From DATNPH01 sp036703315 (GTDB taxonomy: Bacteria > Cyanobacteriota > Cyanobacteriia > Cyanobacteriales > Coleofasciculaceae), in NCBI GenBank assembly GCA_036703315.1, contig DATNPH010000055.1, forward strand, positions 20,110-84,109: a stretch of 64,000 nt of DNA, given 5' to 3'. The stretch's first letter is position 1, and each line of letters opens with the position of its first letter. The position numbers were made by a program, and so were the translations under genes. The notes under the pieces are model-generated. The model did no database searches. It was not told where the DNA came from and was given only the letters and a program-made list of their open reading frames with translations. Shown one piece after another: positions 1 through 9,251 of the stretch.

Positions 1-180
1 TGCGATCGCCCAAACCCTCATTATTTCGTAGACCCCCCCGGATACCGCTCTGTGTAAGGGTTTGAAGGTGTTGAGAAAGGATGTTATTGAGAATTAGTCT
101 CAACTATTGGGTGTATTTCAGACCCCCTCAGAATTTGGCTATCTCAAACTCTCTCACAGCAAGGGTTTCAAAATGGCAGG
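1..180 (+). promoter_or_regulatory. CRISPR leader-like sequence
   Basis: This AT-rich stretch with short C runs lies immediately upstream of the first CRISPR repeat. It carries no convincing gene. Its last 60 bases (a run of five C, then CAGAATTTGGCTATCTCAAA, then AAGGGTTTCAAAATGGC) resemble what I recall of leaders preceding cyanobacterial arrays whose repeats end in GAAAC. The leader role is inferred from position and repeat orientation. The 5' limit is unknown because the window begins here. Confidence 0.5.
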
Positions 181-291
181 GTTTTCAAATCTCTTCCCCT
201 TACGGGGACGGAAACGGTTGATAGGGAGAACCGTAAGGATCGCTACTACCACACAAGTTTTCAAATCTCTTCCCCTTACGGGGACGGAAAC
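181..291 (+). CRISPR. Minimal CRISPR array: two identical 35-bp repeats, one 41-nt spacer
   Basis: Two identical 35-bp repeats lie at 181-215 and 257-291. Each starts GTTTTCAAATC, contains the palindrome CCCCTTACGGGG and ends GACGGAAAC. They flank one spacer of 41 nt (216-256). The GAAAC 3' end is the usual crRNA 5'-handle end, which places the leader to the left. No cas gene lies in the window, so the array is either an orphan served in trans or a decayed remnant. An open reading frame crossing it on the plus strand is a by-product. Confidence 0.85.
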
Positions 292-434
292 GAGCATTAG
301 CTCCGAATCTCCTCACTCAACCTCCGGCTTAAAAAGGGGGACTTTAACTAGATTCTCCCCCCTTTATAAGGGGGGCTGGGGGGGGTCTTCTTCGCAACAG
401 ACAAGTAAATAGAGAGTTTGAAAACAGGTATCTA
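292..434. repeat. Intergenic palindromic C/G-rich repeat after the CRISPR array
   Basis: Positions 357-375 read CCCCCCTT-TAT-AAGGGGGG, an 8-bp stem with a 3-base loop. It is preceded by another G-rich run near 336 and followed by CTGGGGGGGG. Similar C/G-rich palindromes are dispersed between cyanobacterial genes. It sits where the array would continue, so it may mark the array's truncation point. It could also help end the minus-strand regulator gene. Confidence 0.4.
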
Positions 435-1184
435 TTAAGCCTGAGTGCTCTTCGTTAATACCACTGAGTAACAAAGACGATCAGCTCTACTAAGCGTTTC
501 ACCACAAATAATCGGTTCTTCACCAATGGTATAAGCCACATAAGCGTTTACTAATAGCGGCGCACCGAGGGGAATATCCAGATATTTGCTCACTTCATGA
601 GTGGAATGAGTACATTCTAAAATAGTCTCAACACGTTCAACAGAAACACCATTGTTATCAAGCGTGGGATAAATCAGACTCGATTGCAACTCATCAGCAA
701 ACCTTTCTCCCAAATCAAAGCGAATGTAAGTAATATCCACAGCAACAGGAATATTGTCTGTGAGGATAATTTTCTTCTGGCAGTAAATGCGGCGGGTGTC
801 AGGAGATAATTTTAGTTTCTGGAGAACTCTAACAGAAGGTTCTGTGATATCAAAACAAAGACTTTTAATACTGCTAGTGACTCCCTGGCGAGTCATGTCT
901 TCATCAAAGAAGATTAAGGGATTAGAGAGAGAGCGAGTGACTTTCTTATGCTCTTTAACAAAAACACCTTTACCGCGATGGCAGATGACTAAACCTTGAT
1001 TAACTAAATTCGCGATCGCCCTCCTCACAGTAATCCGGCTGACATCAAACTGCAACATTAACTGATGCTCACTCGGCAACTGCTCTCCTGGTGAGTATTC
1101 ACCGTCAAAGATTTGTTGGCTTAATGTTTCTGAAATCGCTAAATGGAGAGGCAACTTATTAAAGTTCGAGTCGTCCTGTGCCAT
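435..1184 (-). CDS. GntR-family transcriptional regulator with UTRA domain (HutC/PhnF type)
   Basis: A 249-residue protein. The N-terminal winged helix (about 10-78) shows the GntR signature: GEYSPGEQLPSEHQL, then VSRITVRRAIANLVNQGLV and the wing HRGKGVFV. The C-terminal half (about 95-240) fits a UTRA ligand-binding domain. In this family a small metabolite bound by UTRA releases the repressor from DNA. The ATG at 1184 is the natural start. The gene follows the APH-fold kinase by 33 bp on the same strand and is probably the last gene of the operon, so it likely controls its own operon. The ligand cannot be read from the sequence. Confidence 0.9.
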   Translation of the reverse strand: MAQDDSNFNKLPLHLAISETLSQQIFDGEYSPGEQLPSEHQLMLQFDVSRITVRRAIANLVNQGLVICHRGKGVFVKEHKKVTRSLSNPLIFFDEDMTRQGVTSSIKSLCFDITEPSVRVLQKLKLSPDTRRIYCQKKIILTDNIPVAVDITYIRFDLGERFADELQSSLIYPTLDNNGVSVERVETILECTHSTHEVSKYLDIPLGAPLLVNAYVAYTIGEEPIICGETLSRADRLCYSVVLTKSTQA

Positions 1185-1217
1185 GCAAGATGTTGTTAGT
1201 ACCTAAATCAATTGTCT

Positions 1218-2201
1218 TTAGTAAATATCAAGCTCAGTCAATAACCCTAACTTAGAATCAAACCATTCATCCGTAAAATGACCATAAGGTATAACTTCTC
1301 CAGCTACTGCACAATTAATTCCCATAACCCAAATATGCGCTACCTTGATAAACAAAGGAATTGAAGCCAGTTCAGCTTCGCTTAGTTGACGGATAGCTTG
1401 ATACCCCTCTACAAACGCTTGTCTTACTCCGCTATCTATATTCCAGCGCAATGCTGTATTGATAAATTTGGCAATATCAAAAGCACGCCAACTGTAGCCA
1501 CACTGATCAAAGTCAAATAATGTTGGCTCATCTGTATCCGTAAAGTGAGCATTTCCCGAATGGACATCACCAACGCAAATGCCATAGATGGGTGCTGATG
1601 AAGGCAGTTTCAGCTCCGTTAACGCTGACTTAATTATTTTTATCTGTGTTTGCAGATAGTCAATATCATTGTGTCTGTGTTGAAAAACGGGTGCAATAAC
1701 ATCCATCGAACAATCTAGCAGATACTTGCTATTTAATGCAGGGCGGCTGAAATGGCTTTTGAAGTTGTTCGTCACCTCATGCAAAGTAGCCAGCACTTCT
1801 CCTAAGCGTCTACTTTGTTTGGTGTTAAGCTTTTCATCTACAGCTTTCCCTGGTGCATAGGAAAACACAGCGGCATAGCGTGTTCCTTCCGGTGCCGCCA
1901 GTTCTACGGTGAAGCCACCGTCTTTTCTGGCGATCGCGTAGGCAACTGGACTATTGTGTTCATGCAGAAACGCTAGCAGTTCCAGTTCAAAATCAATCTC
2001 TTGTTTCGTTCTCCACCCTCGGCGATAAACCCGTAGGATATACCTATCTTGCTGAGTTTCCACCAAATAGGTATCATTCAAACCTCGCTTATACAAGCCA
2101 CAACTCAGGGGTGTTGCAATTAGATAGTGGCATAAGACATTTTCAATTAGAGCTTCCCCTGAAGGAATTGAATGTATCACAGGGACAAAAGCTGAACACA
2201 T
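1218..2201 (-). CDS. APH-fold small-molecule phosphotransferase
   Basis: The protein has the aminoglycoside phosphotransferase / choline kinase / homoserine kinase II fold. The N lobe carries LRVYRRGW (nucleotide-binding Lys or Arg region). The catalytic segment reads VGDVHSGNAHF, followed by LFDFDQCGY (metal-binding Asp). The family's usual HGDxHxGN has Val in place of the first His, while catalytic Asp and Asn are kept. I take the ATG at 2201 as start; an in-frame TTG at 2216 would add five residues and abut the upstream stop codon. Tight coupling to the PabB-like gene suggests a shared pathway. The substrate is unknown; resistance, hydroxylysine-type and homoserine-type kinases share this fold. 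Confidence 0.75.
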   Translation of the reverse strand: MCSAFVPVIHSIPSGEALIENVLCHYLIATPLSCGLYKRGLNDTYLVETQQDRYILRVYRRGWRTKQEIDFELELLAFLHEHNSPVAYAIARKDGGFTVELAAPEGTRYAAVFSYAPGKAVDEKLNTKQSRRLGEVLATLHEVTNNFKSHFSRPALNSKYLLDCSMDVIAPVFQHRHNDIDYLQTQIKIIKSALTELKLPSSAPIYGICVGDVHSGNAHFTDTDEPTLFDFDQCGYSWRAFDIAKFINTALRWNIDSGVRQAFVEGYQAIRQLSEAELASIPLFIKVAHIWVMGINCAVAGEVIPYGHFTDEWFDSKLGLLTELDIY

Positions 2202-2216
2202 ATGATCTTGAAACAA

Positions 2217-3992
2217 CTAGCAAAGTTTCTGTTGGCTATTTGATAATGATTGATCTGGAGTTACTAAAACAGCTTCACGCCATTTCTGGACTGAGTTAAC
2301 TCTATAGATACGCTCACACTGTTTCAGTGCTTCAACTGTGATTATCTCCTCCCGTACTTTTCCCTGAGCGAGCAAATAAGCCCGAAACGTTCCTGCTAAC
2401 ACTCCGCACTGAACTGGCGGTGTCAGCAGTTCGCCGTTGATTTGAACGATAACATTAGCAATGCATGTTTCTGTAATCTCGCCCCGTTCATTCCACAACA
2501 GAACATCGTCGTAGTTAGGACAAGAGGCTAGGGCACGATTGTAGACCTGACGCTCGGTTGTTTTGTGATACAAAAATGGATTACTGGAATCAACTGGTGT
2601 TGAAGATAGGCTGAGGCTGACGGGTTGGGAGGCAGCATTACAACACAGCAGGGTACTCTCACAGGCGAGATTACCATCCTGGGCTACCAGTAGCCTTACT
2701 TTATAGGACTGAGTTGGCAACGAATTGGCTAATGCCTCAAGTTTCTTGTGCACCTGTTCAATGTCTACCGGAATGCAAAAATAGAGGGCAGAATCTTGCA
2801 AACGTTTAAGATGATAACTCAGCAAAAAGTATCCATGATCCGGTTCCCATAGCATCGTCTCTAGCAAACAGAAATCCGGGCGATTTGTTGTAAGAACTCG
2901 GGTTTTGAGTTGACATTCTGTGTACTCGTTACTGCTGAGAGAGTCCCATACGATGCCACTGCCAACGCCATATTCGGCTTGATTGGTTGTTTTGTCGATC
3001 ACGACAGTACGAATAGCAACGTTAAATTGAGCCTGCCGTTTGGGAGAGATAAAACCGATGCATCCGGTATACATACCACGCGGTGTCTTTTCCAAATTGC
3101 GGATGATCTCCATCGTGCGCGGCTTAGGTGCCCCAGTTATGGAAGCGCAAGGAAAAAGAGCTGCCATGATATCGCCCAAGCAGGCACTCGTGGTTGCCGT
3201 GACGGTAGAGGTCATTTGCCAGAGGGTTGGGTACTGTTCCACGTCAAACAAACTGGGGACTTGGACGCTGTTGATGTCTGCAACCCGACCCATGTCATTG
3301 CGAATCATATCGACAATCATGACATTCTCGGCACGGTTTTTCTCAGAATGGTGCAACCACTCAGCCATCGCGTTATCTTCGCTCAATGTGTAGCCTCTTG
3401 CTACAGTTCCTTTCATCGGTCGCAAAGTCAGGTGGTTGCCAGAAAAACGGAAAAAGAGTTCCGGTGAAGCTGAGCAAATGGCGAACTGATCAAGATCGAC
3501 ATAGGCGGCATAATCGGCTTGCTGCGATCGAACCAATTTCAGGAAAAGCTCCCACGGGTTGCCCGAAAAAGGCGTATGTAGGCGCATGGTGTAATTGACT
3601 TGGTAAGTTTCACCACGAGCAATGTGTTCCTTGATAGTAGCGATCGCTTGGTCGTATTCCTCGCGACTCACGGAAGCCGACCAATTCAAGGTATTGTCGG
3701 AATCTTGAGCAGGAGCCGGCAGCTGAATAATTTCAGCTTTTTTGTAAAGCCCGAACCAAAGCAACGGAAATGAAGACAGGGAATGGGTATGGAGAGCCGT
3801 ATCAAAAGCTGGTGAAGCTTCGTAACTGATAAAACCAGCCGCATACATTTTATGCTCGCGAACCATTAGCTCGACAAGTTCCAAACTGGGGACTACTTGG
3901 TCAAGGCGAAAGGCTCTGACAATCTGCTCCGGCTCTCGGAAGCGAAACCATTGCTTGAGTTGTGCATCGTGAATTACTAATTGGTTGGTCAT
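2217..3992 (-). CDS. pabB: Fused aminodeoxychorismate synthase component I / class IV PLP lyase (PabB-PabC)
   Basis: A 591-residue fusion. Residues about 100-370 are a chorismate-binding domain with GETYQVNY, SPELFFRF, PMKGT (192-196), ENVMIVDMIRND and CASITGAPK. Lys194 in PMKGT is the nucleophile expected for aminodeoxychorismate synthase; anthranilate synthases have Ala there. Residues about 375-591 form a class IV aminotransferase-fold domain with LLETMLW, the candidate PLP lysine in YHKTTER (Lys477), NERGEITET and GVLAGTFRAYLL, as in aminodeoxychorismate lyase. The fusion could take chorismate to 4-aminobenzoate for folate, given an amidotransferase (PabA) from elsewhere. It heads the minus-strand run pabB, kinase, gntR. 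A specialised chorismate product instead of folate is possible. Confidence 0.88.
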   Translation of the reverse strand: MTNQLVIHDAQLKQWFRFREPEQIVRAFRLDQVVPSLELVELMVREHKMYAAGFISYEASPAFDTALHTHSLSSFPLLWFGLYKKAEIIQLPAPAQDSDNTLNWSASVSREEYDQAIATIKEHIARGETYQVNYTMRLHTPFSGNPWELFLKLVRSQQADYAAYVDLDQFAICSASPELFFRFSGNHLTLRPMKGTVARGYTLSEDNAMAEWLHHSEKNRAENVMIVDMIRNDMGRVADINSVQVPSLFDVEQYPTLWQMTSTVTATTSACLGDIMAALFPCASITGAPKPRTMEIIRNLEKTPRGMYTGCIGFISPKRQAQFNVAIRTVVIDKTTNQAEYGVGSGIVWDSLSSNEYTECQLKTRVLTTNRPDFCLLETMLWEPDHGYFLLSYHLKRLQDSALYFCIPVDIEQVHKKLEALANSLPTQSYKVRLLVAQDGNLACESTLLCCNAASQPVSLSLSSTPVDSSNPFLYHKTTERQVYNRALASCPNYDDVLLWNERGEITETCIANVIVQINGELLTPPVQCGVLAGTFRAYLLAQGKVREEIITVEALKQCERIYRVNSVQKWREAVLVTPDQSLSNSQQKLC

Positions 3993-4285
3993 ATCAACAA
4001 ATAGCTTTAGAACACCCCATTTAATACAGAAAGCGTTGACTATATCAGCTGGTTAGGTAGGAACGCTGCACTATTAACTTTGTATGAAATCTGAATAAGA
4101 CTCAATGTCGGTTGTTGCACGCTGTGCGTCGAGGAATGTTGAAGGTAGTAGACGATTTATAGAACTCTCTATCCTACTGCTAACAGAGTGCTTTGCTAAC
4201 CCAACCGTTGCACTGAATTTAGCCGCCTTAAGCTTGTTATAATCGGCGCTGAATTAGCTAATGCTTAGCCAGGGGCAATAACTAT
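3993..4285. promoter_or_regulatory. Divergent intergenic region between pabB-like and oxidase genes
   Basis: This 293-bp gap must hold the promoters of two divergent transcripts, the pabB operon (minus) and the FAD oxidase (plus). It is the natural place for operators of the GntR regulator encoded downstream. I see no convincing long palindrome and do not assign -35/-10 boxes. Confidence 0.35.
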
Positions 4286-5491
4286 ATGGTCGAGACAGCA
4301 GACATTGTCGTAGTGGGTGGAGGTTGCATTGGTGCCTCAATTGCCTTACATCTAGCCGAGAGGAAAGCTGGAAAAATTCTCTTACTTGAAAAAGCAGAGC
4401 TGGCTCAGGGTGCCTCTGGTAAAGGAATTGGCATTATTCGCACCCACTACACACACCCAGTTTTAGCTGAGCTCGCGCGTCTGTCCAAAGAGCGATTTCA
4501 CCAATTTAAACAGCGATATGGTGGCTACGATAGTGGGTTTCATCCCTGCGGTTACTACATCCTAGTAGGAGAATCCGATGTTGAGACGCTTCACAGCGTT
4601 GTTGAAATGCACCAGTCAATAGCTATCAATGTTGATTTGGTAGACCTTCAACACGTTCAGGAGAAAGTCCCTGACTTAAATCTTAGTGATGTGGCGGCGG
4701 CAGCTTATGAACCTGACTCTGGCTATGGCAGTCCTCCTCAGACTACAGTAGCTTTGGCAAAACGTGCCGCCGACTTAGGTGTAGAAATTCGCACTCAAAC
4801 TCCAGTACACCAAATCAAGTTAGATGCTAAACGTAATGTCGAAGGTGTTGTTATAGCGACAGGAGACGTGGCAACGCGCACGGTAATTGACTGTGTTGGT
4901 CCTTGGGCAAAGAAATTCACTGAACATCTGGGGTTAGAGTTTCCCGTTATCCCGATTGTTGAACATGTTGTCGTGGTGGAACGACCGATGGAATTTTCTT
5001 CAACCCATCCTGTGATTTCAGATTTAGTCAATCTCTGTTACTCCCGTTCTGATGCTGCTCAACCCTACACCCGCATCGGTAACTCTGACCCGAAATATCA
5101 TCCTCAGTTTGGGCTAAAGGATGCGGATGATTTTAAGGGACAACTTTTTCCTAAAATTACTGAAGAACTGCATCAGAAATTATTGCATCGTTTTCCAGTT
5201 CTTCAACAAGGAAAAGTTGTAGAAAAATATAGTGGAATTTGGGGAGTTACGCCAGATTATCAACCCATCATTGATAATTTAGAGCATATACCAGGACTGT
5301 TTTGTGCTGTTGGATTTAGTGGTCATGGATATAAGCTAAGTCCGATAATCGGCGATTTAATGAGTCAGTTTATGTTAGGGGAAAGTAATTCTTTAGTTGA
5401 TAAGCTTCAACTTTTCAGGTTTAAACGTTTCCAAGAAAATGATTTGATAAAGTCACCAATCAGCTATAGCCAAGCGAAAGGATTGCGGTAA
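4286..5491 (+). CDS. FAD-dependent amine/amino-acid oxidoreductase (DAO family)
   Basis: A 401-residue DAO-superfamily protein (sarcosine oxidase beta, glycine oxidase, D-amino-acid oxidase group). The dinucleotide-binding motif VVGGGCIGAS sits at the N terminus (about 9-18), followed by LLEKAELAQGASGKGIG, the usual FAD-contacting stretch. The C terminus has GIWGVTPDYQPIID and FCAVGFSGHGYKLSP, typical of the second FAD-contact region. Such enzymes oxidise secondary or primary amines to imines and reduce O2 to peroxide. The substrate is not readable. The gene is divergent from the pabB operon and stops next to the convergent histidine kinase gene. It may belong to the same pathway as its divergent neighbours. 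Confidence 0.85.
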   Translation: MVETADIVVVGGGCIGASIALHLAERKAGKILLLEKAELAQGASGKGIGIIRTHYTHPVLAELARLSKERFHQFKQRYGGYDSGFHPCGYYILVGESDVETLHSVVEMHQSIAINVDLVDLQHVQEKVPDLNLSDVAAAAYEPDSGYGSPPQTTVALAKRAADLGVEIRTQTPVHQIKLDAKRNVEGVVIATGDVATRTVIDCVGPWAKKFTEHLGLEFPVIPIVEHVVVVERPMEFSSTHPVISDLVNLCYSRSDAAQPYTRIGNSDPKYHPQFGLKDADDFKGQLFPKITEELHQKLLHRFPVLQQGKVVEKYSGIWGVTPDYQPIIDNLEHIPGLFCAVGFSGHGYKLSPIIGDLMSQFMLGESNSLVDKLQLFRFKRFQENDLIKSPISYSQAKGLR

Positions 5492-5492
5492 A

Positions 5493-8400
5493 TTATTCAA
5501 TGTTGTTAGGTTGTTTGACCAAATTGGCGATCGCCTTTGCCAGTGCCATTGGATCAACAGGCTTAGTAATATGCATGTGAAAACCTGCCGAAAGTGCCTG
5601 TTGATGGTCAGCCTCAGTAGCATAAGCCGTTAGTGCGATCGCACAAATCAATCCCCCTTGCTCTGGCGGCATGGCTCTGATTTGACGAATCAGCATGTAG
5701 CCATCCATGCCTGACATGCCAATATCACTCAAGAGTAAATCTGGCTTTGACTTGGCTAAAATATCCAGTGCCTCACCTGCCGATGCCACTACAGTCGCGT
5801 GGGCACCATACTTTTTAAGCGTAAAGGCAAGAAATTCCCGCATATCCGCCTCATCATCCACAACCAGAACTCGCAGCTCACTTAAATCTGGAGGGTGATC
5901 TGACTGAGCATCGTCTTGGTTTATCTGGGGGTAAACTGTCATCAACGGTAGCCTGACAGTAAAGGTTGCTCCTTGCCCTTCGCCAGAACTCTCTGCCCAG
6001 ACAGTACCACCATGCAGTTCTACCAGATGACGAACGATCGCCAGACCAAGCCCTAGTCCACCAAAGGCTCTTGTGGTAGCGCTACTCTCTTGACGGAAGT
6101 AATCAAATACATGAGGCAAAAACTCAGGATTGATACCTTTACCTGTATCACTCACCGTGATCTGAGCATAGTTGTTCGTTGTCGGTTGTTCGTTATTGGT
6201 TATCCCTTGCGACTCACTACTGACCGACGCTGGATCCCCCAATTCATTCTGGGCATACGCGCGGTCGAAGACTACTGACAGTCGAACTTCTACTCGTCCC
6301 CCCTGAGGCGTGAATTTGACAGCATTAGAGAGCAGATTCCAGGCAACTTGCTGTAAGCGATTGGCATCACCTGAAACTAGCCCCATATTAGGTTCAAACA
6401 CAGTCTGAATCTGAATTGACTTGGTTTGTGCAGCCAAACGCACCGTATCAAGCGCGGCCTCAATTATGGAGGCTAGGTTGACTGGAGAGATAGTTAGGTT
6501 GAGCTTGCCTTGCAGAATCCGAGAGACATCCAGTAGGTCTTCAATCAATTGAGTCTGCAACTTGGCATTGCGCTCGATAGTCTCAAGAGCACGCGCTGTC
6601 GTTGCTTCGTCCAACTTGCCAGTACGCAAGAGCTTTGACCAACCCAAGATTGGGTTAAGCGGTGAACGCAGTTCATGGGAGAGGACTGCCAGAAATTCAT
6701 CCTTAATGCGGTTAGCTGATTCAGCCGTAGTTCGTGCCACCTCGCTTTCGGCGCGTGCGGCTTGCTCACGCTTCAAGCTTTGGGCAAGTTCCTCTTGCGA
6801 TCGCTTAAGCTCAGTTAGGTCAAGAACGAAACTCACTCCCCGCTCAAAAGACCCCTCAAACATGACCCCCCCTATGAGCGCAGAGACGAGCCGACCATCT
6901 TTGCAAATGTATTCCTTCTCATAGCTAGCTGCCCCTATCTGTTGCATTTGGGCAATGGACTGTTCGCTCAAGTTCAGCTGTTCAACGGGCGTCATCTCTT
7001 TCCAGCGCAATTGACCTGCCTGTAAGTCTTCTCGCGTGTAACCAACCATCTCCAGAAAGGCATCGTTGGCATCAAGAATGTTGCCTGTGATATCCCAAAA
7101 AATCACCCCTATTATGTTGGACTCGACTAAGCGCCTGAATTTTGTTTCACTATCCCGTAGCGCTGCTTCTATTTGTTTAAGGTCAGTAATGTCACGGGCA
7201 ACTCCCAATACAGACTCTACAGAGCCATCTTGAGCAAATTCAGGCACAGTTCGCAATTGATAGTATCTAATCGTGCCGTCGGGGGCTGAGAAATTAAATT
7301 CAGAAATCCGCTCTTGCTTTGTGTCAAATACTTCTCGTACTATGCGCTGCCATTCAAGAGACTGATCTTGGGGCATCCCTAACTCTGGATGAGTTTTGCC
7401 AATAAACGCCTGTGGCGATAATCCCGTTACCGTCTCTATGGCTGGGCTAACGTATACGTGGCGTAGTTGTTGATCGATTCGGGAGATAATGTCAGGTGAG
7501 TTTTCAGCCAATGCTTTAAACTCCTGCTCCCGGCGGTACAATTCCTCCTCTACCCGCTTGCGATCGCTCAGATTCAGGGAACAACCAACGGCCCGGATGG
7601 CACTTCCTGAACTATTGCGAATAATAATGCCGCGATCGCAGACATACAGGTATGACCCCTGCTTGTTGCGGACTCGATATTCGGTCTCAAAACGACTGAC
7701 CTCTGGATTCATTAACGCTTGCCAAACTTTGTCATGGGCGCGTTGTCGGTCATCGGGATGGATACATTCTTGCCACCAGTTACTGGTCGGCTCAACCTCT
7801 TGCGGAGCATAGCCCAACAGCTGAGCAAAGCCTAGGGCTCTGTCAACTGTGTTTTTTTGAATGTCCCAGTCGTAGATAATGCAGTTTGCTGCCGTTGCAG
7901 CCAGTTGAAAGCGTTCATTAGCTCGTCTTAACTCAGCCTGCGTCTGTTGGTGATTAGTAATGTCCTCTGAAATTCCGGCAAGACGGTAGACTTGTCCAAG
8001 ACTATTACGGATTGGAAAGACGCGAGACTTTATCCAGCGCACAGAGCCATCGGGTTGAACAATTCGATACTCCTGTTGGTACTCTCCTTGAACCTGTTTG
8101 TTTCGAGCAAGAATTACGCGATCGCGGTCTTCTGGATGAATCGTGTCCAGAAAAGACGACGGTGTTTCGTATAAGTCTGCACAACTTCGACCCCAGATTT
8201 CCTCGTAAGCAGAACTGACGTAAAGTATTTGGTTCTTTTCCGGTGAGAAAACCCAGAAGACCTCTCGAATGTTTTCCGTCAACTGGCGGAGTAGTTCTTC
8301 TCTCTCCAGCAGTTTTGAGGCACTCACTTCTGCTGTGTGCTTAGCCTTGTGTAGCGCTCCCATCAGCACACTAATCAACCCTCCTTGGAGCACAAACAGA

Positions 8401-8675
8401 ACCAGTTGCAAGTGATGAATCAGACTATGTGCCCAGGATACGTCACTTGACCAGAGCAAGAAGTAGACGCTACTTAGGGTTGCTAAACCAGTAGCTAGCA
8501 TCCCTGACTTCCAGCCACCATAATAGGCACTGACCATCACAGCGACAAAAAATAGTAACAGCATGCTTTCTGGCTCAATTAAGCGGTCTAATAGCAGCTT
8601 TAGCAGCAGTGCTAAGGTGATGGTCAGTACAGCAATACTGTAAGGCAGCGATCGGGAATGCATTACTTTCAGCAT
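5493..8675 (-). CDS. Membrane hybrid histidine kinase: DUF4118-type N terminus, four PAS, HisKA, HATPase, REC
   Basis: A 1060-residue sensor. The N terminus has several hydrophobic helices (about 10-115) resembling the KdpD-type DUF4118 module. Four PAS/PAC units follow (about 128-630). HisKA carries FLAVLSHELRSPL with the phospho-accepting His. The ATPase domain has NLLSNAVKFTP (N box), SDTGKGI (G1) and GGLGLGLAIV (G2). The C-terminal receiver has VLVVDDE, the phospho-acceptor in LLLSDIGMSGMDGY and Lys in HITKPVDP. The ligand is unknown. The ATPase domain has an extra loop of about 30 residues just before G1; its DNA at 6171-6205 consists of five heptamers (see findings). Stop codons of this gene and the oxidase are almost adjacent. 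A second in-frame ATG lies at 8663. Confidence 0.93.
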   Translation of the reverse strand: MLKVMHSRSLPYSIAVLTITLALLLKLLLDRLIEPESMLLLFFVAVMVSAYYGGWKSGMLATGLATLSSVYFLLWSSDVSWAHSLIHHLQLVLFVLQGGLISVLMGALHKAKHTAEVSASKLLEREELLRQLTENIREVFWVFSPEKNQILYVSSAYEEIWGRSCADLYETPSSFLDTIHPEDRDRVILARNKQVQGEYQQEYRIVQPDGSVRWIKSRVFPIRNSLGQVYRLAGISEDITNHQQTQAELRRANERFQLAATAANCIIYDWDIQKNTVDRALGFAQLLGYAPQEVEPTSNWWQECIHPDDRQRAHDKVWQALMNPEVSRFETEYRVRNKQGSYLYVCDRGIIIRNSSGSAIRAVGCSLNLSDRKRVEEELYRREQEFKALAENSPDIISRIDQQLRHVYVSPAIETVTGLSPQAFIGKTHPELGMPQDQSLEWQRIVREVFDTKQERISEFNFSAPDGTIRYYQLRTVPEFAQDGSVESVLGVARDITDLKQIEAALRDSETKFRRLVESNIIGVIFWDITGNILDANDAFLEMVGYTREDLQAGQLRWKEMTPVEQLNLSEQSIAQMQQIGAASYEKEYICKDGRLVSALIGGVMFEGSFERGVSFVLDLTELKRSQEELAQSLKREQAARAESEVARTTAESANRIKDEFLAVLSHELRSPLNPILGWSKLLRTGKLDEATTARALETIERNAKLQTQLIEDLLDVSRILQGKLNLTISPVNLASIIEAALDTVRLAAQTKSIQIQTVFEPNMGLVSGDANRLQQVAWNLLSNAVKFTPQGGRVEVRLSVVFDRAYAQNELGDPASVSSESQGITNNEQPTTNNYAQITVSDTGKGINPEFLPHVFDYFRQESSATTRAFGGLGLGLAIVRHLVELHGGTVWAESSGEGQGATFTVRLPLMTVYPQINQDDAQSDHPPDLSELRVLVVDDEADMREFLAFTLKKYGAHATVVASAGEALDILAKSKPDLLLSDIGMSGMDGYMLIRQIRAMPPEQGGLICAIALTAYATEADHQQALSAGFHMHITKPVDPMALAKAIANLVKQPNNIE

Positions 8676-9251
8676 GCACGTCTCTACTGGGGTAACATCT
8701 GAGATTTGTATCGTTTCCCTTTTGATGTGCTACAGAGGGCTCTATCCATCCTTTTCTTCCTATCTCCTCATCCCAAGAGCCATATGTAGCCGACCGAACC
8801 CGAAATGGTATTAATTGACGTGGGAGGCTCTATTTTCTTTTCCTGATGTGCAACATCATCGCACGAATCTTGGAATCTACACCCGCTTACTCCAATTGGA
8901 ACACTGGGCATTTTTGCCAGCCTTAGACCAGAATACTGAATTACTTGCTTACAAATAACTTCATCAATTCCTACTTTCAAATCAGTATTTTTTAAACGTA
9001 TAAAAACATACATTGACACTTTTAACTATTGATGTCTAGCTGCCTCAACCTCTGATTGCAATTCACTGTTATAAAATCTAGCGTTTTTATAAGTTAATTT
9101 TTCGTAGATAAAGAATATTTTTTATAAGTTCTATCGGAAATTTAAAGTATTCCTCATCAAAAGAAGCTTTTTTGCGATCGCCTAATTATCCACGACCACC
9201 ACCCATAAGTTCTCAGAATAAATTTAGGGTAAATGGAAACATTTTAGTGAA
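8676..9251. other. Intergenic region, no supported gene
   Basis: This 576-bp AT-rich gap lies between divergent genes and must hold both promoters. A minus-strand frame of 83 codons (8768-9019) has neither a ribosome-binding site nor a recognisable product, so I do not call it. One HIP1 octamer occurs near 9174. Confidence 0.5.

Noticed and set aside
107..412. Open frame on the plus strand across the CRISPR array
   Set aside because: It translates leader and repeats; the repeated peptide reflects the CRISPR repeats, and no ribosome-binding site is present.
2910..3598. Several plus-strand frames opposite the pabB-like gene
   Set aside because: They lie antisense to a gene with complete family motifs and give no recognisable protein.
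8768..9019. Minus-strand frame of 83 codons
   Set aside because: No ribosome-binding site, no motif, and it lies in a divergent promoter region.
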